Source of the DNA: an uncultured Gammaproteobacteria bacterium
Lineage (GTDB): Bacteria; Pseudomonadota; Gammaproteobacteria; Arenicellales; JAANXG01
Direction of reading: 5' to 3'
Length of the DNA: 64,000 nucleotides
Assembly: GCA_947258975.1 (NCBI GenBank)
Contig: CAMYKK010000003.1
Coordinates: 150,503 to 214,502, forward strand
Below, one piece after another: positions 60,891-64,000 of the stretch. Every line of letters begins with the position of its first letter. Position 1 is the first letter of the stretch. Position numbers and translations under genes: made by a program. The notes beneath the pieces were generated by a model that was not told the DNA's origin, made no database searches, and saw only the letters and a list, made by a program, of their open reading frames with translations.

Positions 60891-61307
60891 ATGACTGCCC
60901 AATTCGTCATTGACAACTGGTATTTGTTTGCGATGGCCGCCGCAATCATTGTAATGCTGTTGCTGGAGCCTATTCGCCAGCGCGCCTCCGGTATTCGTTC
61001 CGTGGGTGCTTTGGAGTTGCCTGCCTTGCTTCGCGACGACGCGGTAATTCTAGACGTCAGCGAGCCCCATGAGTTCAAAAAATCCCGTATTCCAAATTCC
61101 GTCAACGTTCCTCTTAAGAAATTATCCGGAGATCTGGGTAAGCTGGGAAAGAGCAAAAACAAGACCATAGTGATAATTTGCCGCGCGGGTAACCGTTCGG
61201 CGGCTGCCGCTCGATTGCTTACGAAACAAGGTTTTGAGAGCGTGTACACCCTGGCAGGTGGACTGCTTGCCTGGGAGAAAGAAAAGTTTCCGATGGAAAG
61301 AGGTTAG
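60891..61307 (+). CDS. Rhodanese-like domain protein (YibN-like)
   Basis: N-terminal TM segment; active-site loop ICRAGNRSAAAA; precedes secB-gpsA as yibN does in enterics. Confidence 0.9.
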   Translation: MTAQFVIDNWYLFAMAAAIIVMLLLEPIRQRASGIRSVGALELPALLRDDAVILDVSEPHEFKKSRIPNSVNVPLKKLSGDLGKLGKSKNKTIVIICRAGNRSAAAARLLTKQGFESVYTLAGGLLAWEKEKFPMERG

Positions 61308-61331
61308 ATCCAATCCTAAAGGTAGCCCGTC

Positions 61332-61877
61332 ATGGCAGAGCAAGAATACAGTGAGGCAAAATTTGGAATAAGAAAAATATACCTCAAGGACGTGTCCTTT
61401 GAATCACCCCAAGCACCGCAAATCTTTGTGCAACCCGACGTTACGCCCAAGATCGATGTCCAGATCCGCATCGGGCACACTGTGTTAAACAAAGAGGCCG
61501 GATTTTATGAGGTTGTATTGACGATGACGGTAACCGCGAAGTCCGGCGACCAGACTACTTTTTTGATAGAGGCGCAACAAGCCGGGGTATTCGAAATCAT
61601 GGGAATCAGCGAGCAAGAGCTTCCGTTGGCATTGGAGGTGGCGTGTCCCAACACACTCCTGCCTTTTGCCCGCGAAGCGGTGTCTGATTTCGTGGCAAAG
61701 GGAGGATTTCCGCAACTCCTGGTTAATCCAGTGAACTTCGAGGCCCTGTATGTGCAAAAACAGCGACAGGTGGAGGAACAGGCGTCTACCCCTCCAGATC
61801 AGGCAGAGGGAGCGGAAGCCGACGCGGTCAAACCCAAGGATCCCCATTCGTCGCAAAACAAAACCACGCGTGCTTGA
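61332..61877 (+). CDS. secB: Protein-export chaperone SecB
   Basis: FGIRKIYLKDVSFESPQAPQIF...CPNTLLPFAREAVSDFVAKGGFPQLLVNPVNFEALY. Confidence 0.96.
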   Translation: MAEQEYSEAKFGIRKIYLKDVSFESPQAPQIFVQPDVTPKIDVQIRIGHTVLNKEAGFYEVVLTMTVTAKSGDQTTFLIEAQQAGVFEIMGISEQELPLALEVACPNTLLPFAREAVSDFVAKGGFPQLLVNPVNFEALYVQKQRQVEEQASTPPDQAEGAEADAVKPKDPHSSQNKTTRA

Positions 61878-61913
61878 ATCAGCGCGCACAGATTTCTCGT
61901 TACCAGTTGATCA

Positions 61914-62939
61914 ATGTCAGAACCAAAGCCGTCGACGGCTGTAAATTCCGTCGTCGTGCTCGGGACTGGTTCCTGGGGTACGGCATTGGCCGTACTCTTG
62001 GCCCGCAATAATGTGCGGGTATTCCTATGGGGACATGATCGCGAAGAACTAGCGCGGGTGGCCGCGGAGCGGGAAAACCAAACCTATCTTCCGGGCGTGC
62101 CGCTACCGGAATCGATCCGTGTCGATTCCGATCTGGATCGTTTGGTTGGAGACAACGACCAAATTCTGGTTGTTGTGCCCAGTCACGCTTTCCGGGAGAC
62201 GATCTCAAGAATCGGAAGCGCGCGCGCCGAACGCGATGGCTTGATCGTGGCGTGGGGCACGAAAGGATTCGACCCGATCCGGGGGGTCTTGCTAAGCGAC
62301 GTGGTGACGGAGCTGCTTGGCACCACGGTATCGCGAGCAGTCATATCTGGACCCAGCTTCGCCAACGAAGTCGCCAAGGCGTTACCGACGGCACTGACGG
62401 TGGCGTCGGACGACGCAGCTATCGCGCATCGAGTGGCAGCCTGGTTGCGCAATGATCGCGTACGGGTTTACACCAATGACGATATGGCCGGCGTGCAACT
62501 CGGTGGCGCCATCAAGAACGTAATGGCGGTCGCCGCGGGGATAAGCGATGGCCTCGGATTTGGCGCCAATGCCCGCGCGGCGTTGATCACGCGGGGATTG
62601 GCGGAGATGAACCGTCTGGGTGTCGCACTCGGTGGTAAGCAACCGACCTTCATGGGATTGACTGGGGTCGGGGACTTGATCCTTACCTGCACGGATAACC
62701 AATCCCGAAACCGCCGTGTCGGTATCGGTCTTGGGCAGGGCAAGTCATTGCAGCGCGTGCTCGCCGAGATCGGTCAGGAAGCCGAGGGCGTAAAGACAGT
62801 CCGTGAGTTGTATGTCATGGCAAAAAGCCTGGATGTGGAGATGCCCATCACCGAACAGGTCTACCAGGTGATCTACCAGGAACGGTCGCCACAAAAGGCG
62901 GTCGAGGAGCTGTTCGGACGCGAACCCAAAGCCGAATAG
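61914..62939 (+). CDS. gpsA: NAD(P)-dependent glycerol-3-phosphate dehydrogenase
   Basis: VLGTGSWGTALAVLLARN, SGPSFANEVAKALPTA, GAIKNVMAVAAGISDGLGFG. Confidence 0.96.
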   Translation: MSEPKPSTAVNSVVVLGTGSWGTALAVLLARNNVRVFLWGHDREELARVAAERENQTYLPGVPLPESIRVDSDLDRLVGDNDQILVVVPSHAFRETISRIGSARAERDGLIVAWGTKGFDPIRGVLLSDVVTELLGTTVSRAVISGPSFANEVAKALPTALTVASDDAAIAHRVAAWLRNDRVRVYTNDDMAGVQLGGAIKNVMAVAAGISDGLGFGANARAALITRGLAEMNRLGVALGGKQPTFMGLTGVGDLILTCTDNQSRNRRVGIGLGQGKSLQRVLAEIGQEAEGVKTVRELYVMAKSLDVEMPITEQVYQVIYQERSPQKAVEELFGREPKAE

Positions 62940-63024
62940 AGTTAATGGGGGCAATAACAAACCTAATGGGAGAATGCTTCATCACCCCCCGGCAATCGTT
63001 ATCTTCTGCTCCGCGACAACAAAA

Positions 63025-63038
63025 TTGATATAAGTCAA
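63025..63038 (+). promoter_or_regulatory. Candidate FNR/DNR-type box
   Basis: TTGATATAAGTCAA: one mismatch to TTGATNNNNATCAA; in the gpsA-dsr intergenic region. Confidence 0.5.
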
Positions 63039-63251
63039 TATTCGATTACGGACTCGTATGCTATGTAAACATGAGCACCTGCACCGACAAGGAACACGCA
63101 GGCGCGGTTACGGAGAACTGAAACATATCAAACGCTGCAAAACAGAGTATTTCGCTAACCTCGATCCAAAGCCGGCGAGAATCTCTGTGTCCGTTTTCAA
63201 GAAACCTGGAACGGTCGAGTTGGTCGCGGCTGTTTTTACAAGGGGGAGATA

Positions 63252-63605
63252 ATGTCTATTGAAGTGAACGGTAAGGTGATCGAGATCGATGAAGAGGGTT
63301 ATCTCGTTGATCGGGAAGATTGGTCCGAGGACGTGTCTGAAGCCATCGCTAACCGTGACGGTATAGATTTAAAAGATGAACACATGGGGCTGGTCGATTA
63401 TTTTCGCGATTATTACGAAGAACATCAGGTTCATCCCACCATGCATGTGCTCGTACAACGGCTTGGTGGCAAGATCGGAGAGAAGTTCCATGAGCACAAG
63501 GAGTATGAGAAGTTTCTCTATATGTTGTTCCCCACCGACCCTGTTTCCGAGTTATGCAAATTGGCCGGATTACCCAAGCCGTTACCTTCCGAGCACGATG
63601 GCTAA
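63252..63605 (+). CDS. DsrC/TusE-family protein lacking the C-terminal (penultimate) cysteine
   Basis: MSIEVNGKVIEIDEEGYLVDREDWSEDVSEAIANRDGIDL...ELCKLAGLPKPLPSEHDG*; DsrC fold, only the upstream Cys of the C-terminal arm present. Confidence 0.88.
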   Translation: MSIEVNGKVIEIDEEGYLVDREDWSEDVSEAIANRDGIDLKDEHMGLVDYFRDYYEEHQVHPTMHVLVQRLGGKIGEKFHEHKEYEKFLYMLFPTDPVSELCKLAGLPKPLPSEHDG

Positions 63606-63763
63606 CGCTTTCCAACCATGCGGCGCTTAAGGCGCCGGTCTGTTGGCGGCAAAAAGGTACGGCCTTGTTTTAATGACGTATGCTCATCCCCGGTTCCGCT
63701 CGTGCGATCGCCGGTGTTTGCGTTTAGGGCATAAATAACCTCAGCTTGAGTAGGAGGCTGTTG

Positions 63764-64000
63764 ATGGCTAAGAAAGAAGACGATAAAGGAACGAACCCGG
63801 GATTAAACACCCCGTTGCTGGATCAACTGGAGGGGGGGCCGTGGCCCAGTTTCGTCTCTGACCTCAAACAGTGGTCAGAAACCAAACCCCAGGTGGCGCA
63901 GCTGTTGAATCAACTCGAGGAATCCTACGAGAACCGATGGAACTACTGGACCGGCACCGTTCTGAACGTATCAGGTTATGGCGGCGGCGTCATTGCACGC
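63764..64000 (+). CDS. dsrA: Dissimilatory (reverse) sulfite reductase alpha subunit, truncated at window end
   Basis: ATG at 63764 after TAGGAGG; MAKKEDDKGTNPGLNTPLLDQLEGGPWPSFVSDLKQ...YENRWNYWTGTVLNVSGYGGGVIAR matches DsrA N-termini. Confidence 0.88.
   Translation, partial: MAKKEDDKGTNPGLNTPLLDQLEGGPWPSFVSDLKQWSETKPQVAQLLNQLEESYENRWNYWTGTVLNVSGYGGGVIAR

Noticed and set aside
63058-63252. 64-aa ORF between gpsA and the DsrC-like gene
   Set aside because: No recognisable family or clear ribosome site; not called as a CDS, although it could be a leader peptide.

Overview
Window from a probable gammaproteobacterial sulfur oxidiser (inferred from gene content). The right end enters a dsr locus: a DsrC/TusE-family gene is followed by the 5' end of dsrA, truncated at base 64000. 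About 30-64 kb is mostly core genes: lpd-like, zapE, rraA, yrfG, nudE, cysQ, dapF, xerC, hppA, pfp, hemB, ubiE/J/B, iscR-sufBCDS-sufT, ctpA, envC, secB, gpsA. About 1-30 kb is more accessory: a GTPase, a multidomain nucleotidyl cyclase, a sulfotransferase, a patatin, a MaoC/PrpD/acyl-CoA dehydrogenase/CaiB operon whose last gene is decayed, mmsA, ald and a tandem-duplicated HAD protein. Points most worth a second look: (1) a dispersed ~70-90 bp repeat with a conserved core hairpin and an open reading frame in every full copy, one of which forms the C-terminus of MtgA; (2) a 22-bp tandem array next to the decayed CoA-transferase that appears to contain the same core; (3) a DsrC-like protein retaining only the upstream one of the two DsrC cysteines, beside dsrA; (4) a two-cysteine ArsR regulator next to a rhodanese gene; (5) a fused double-HAD protein with D-W-H in place of DxD in both halves; (6) an 89-bp gap-free tandem duplication upstream of hemB; (7) a perfect terminator-like hairpin inside an antisense coding sequence. 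All assignments come from reading the sequence and recalled family motifs; no searches were run.
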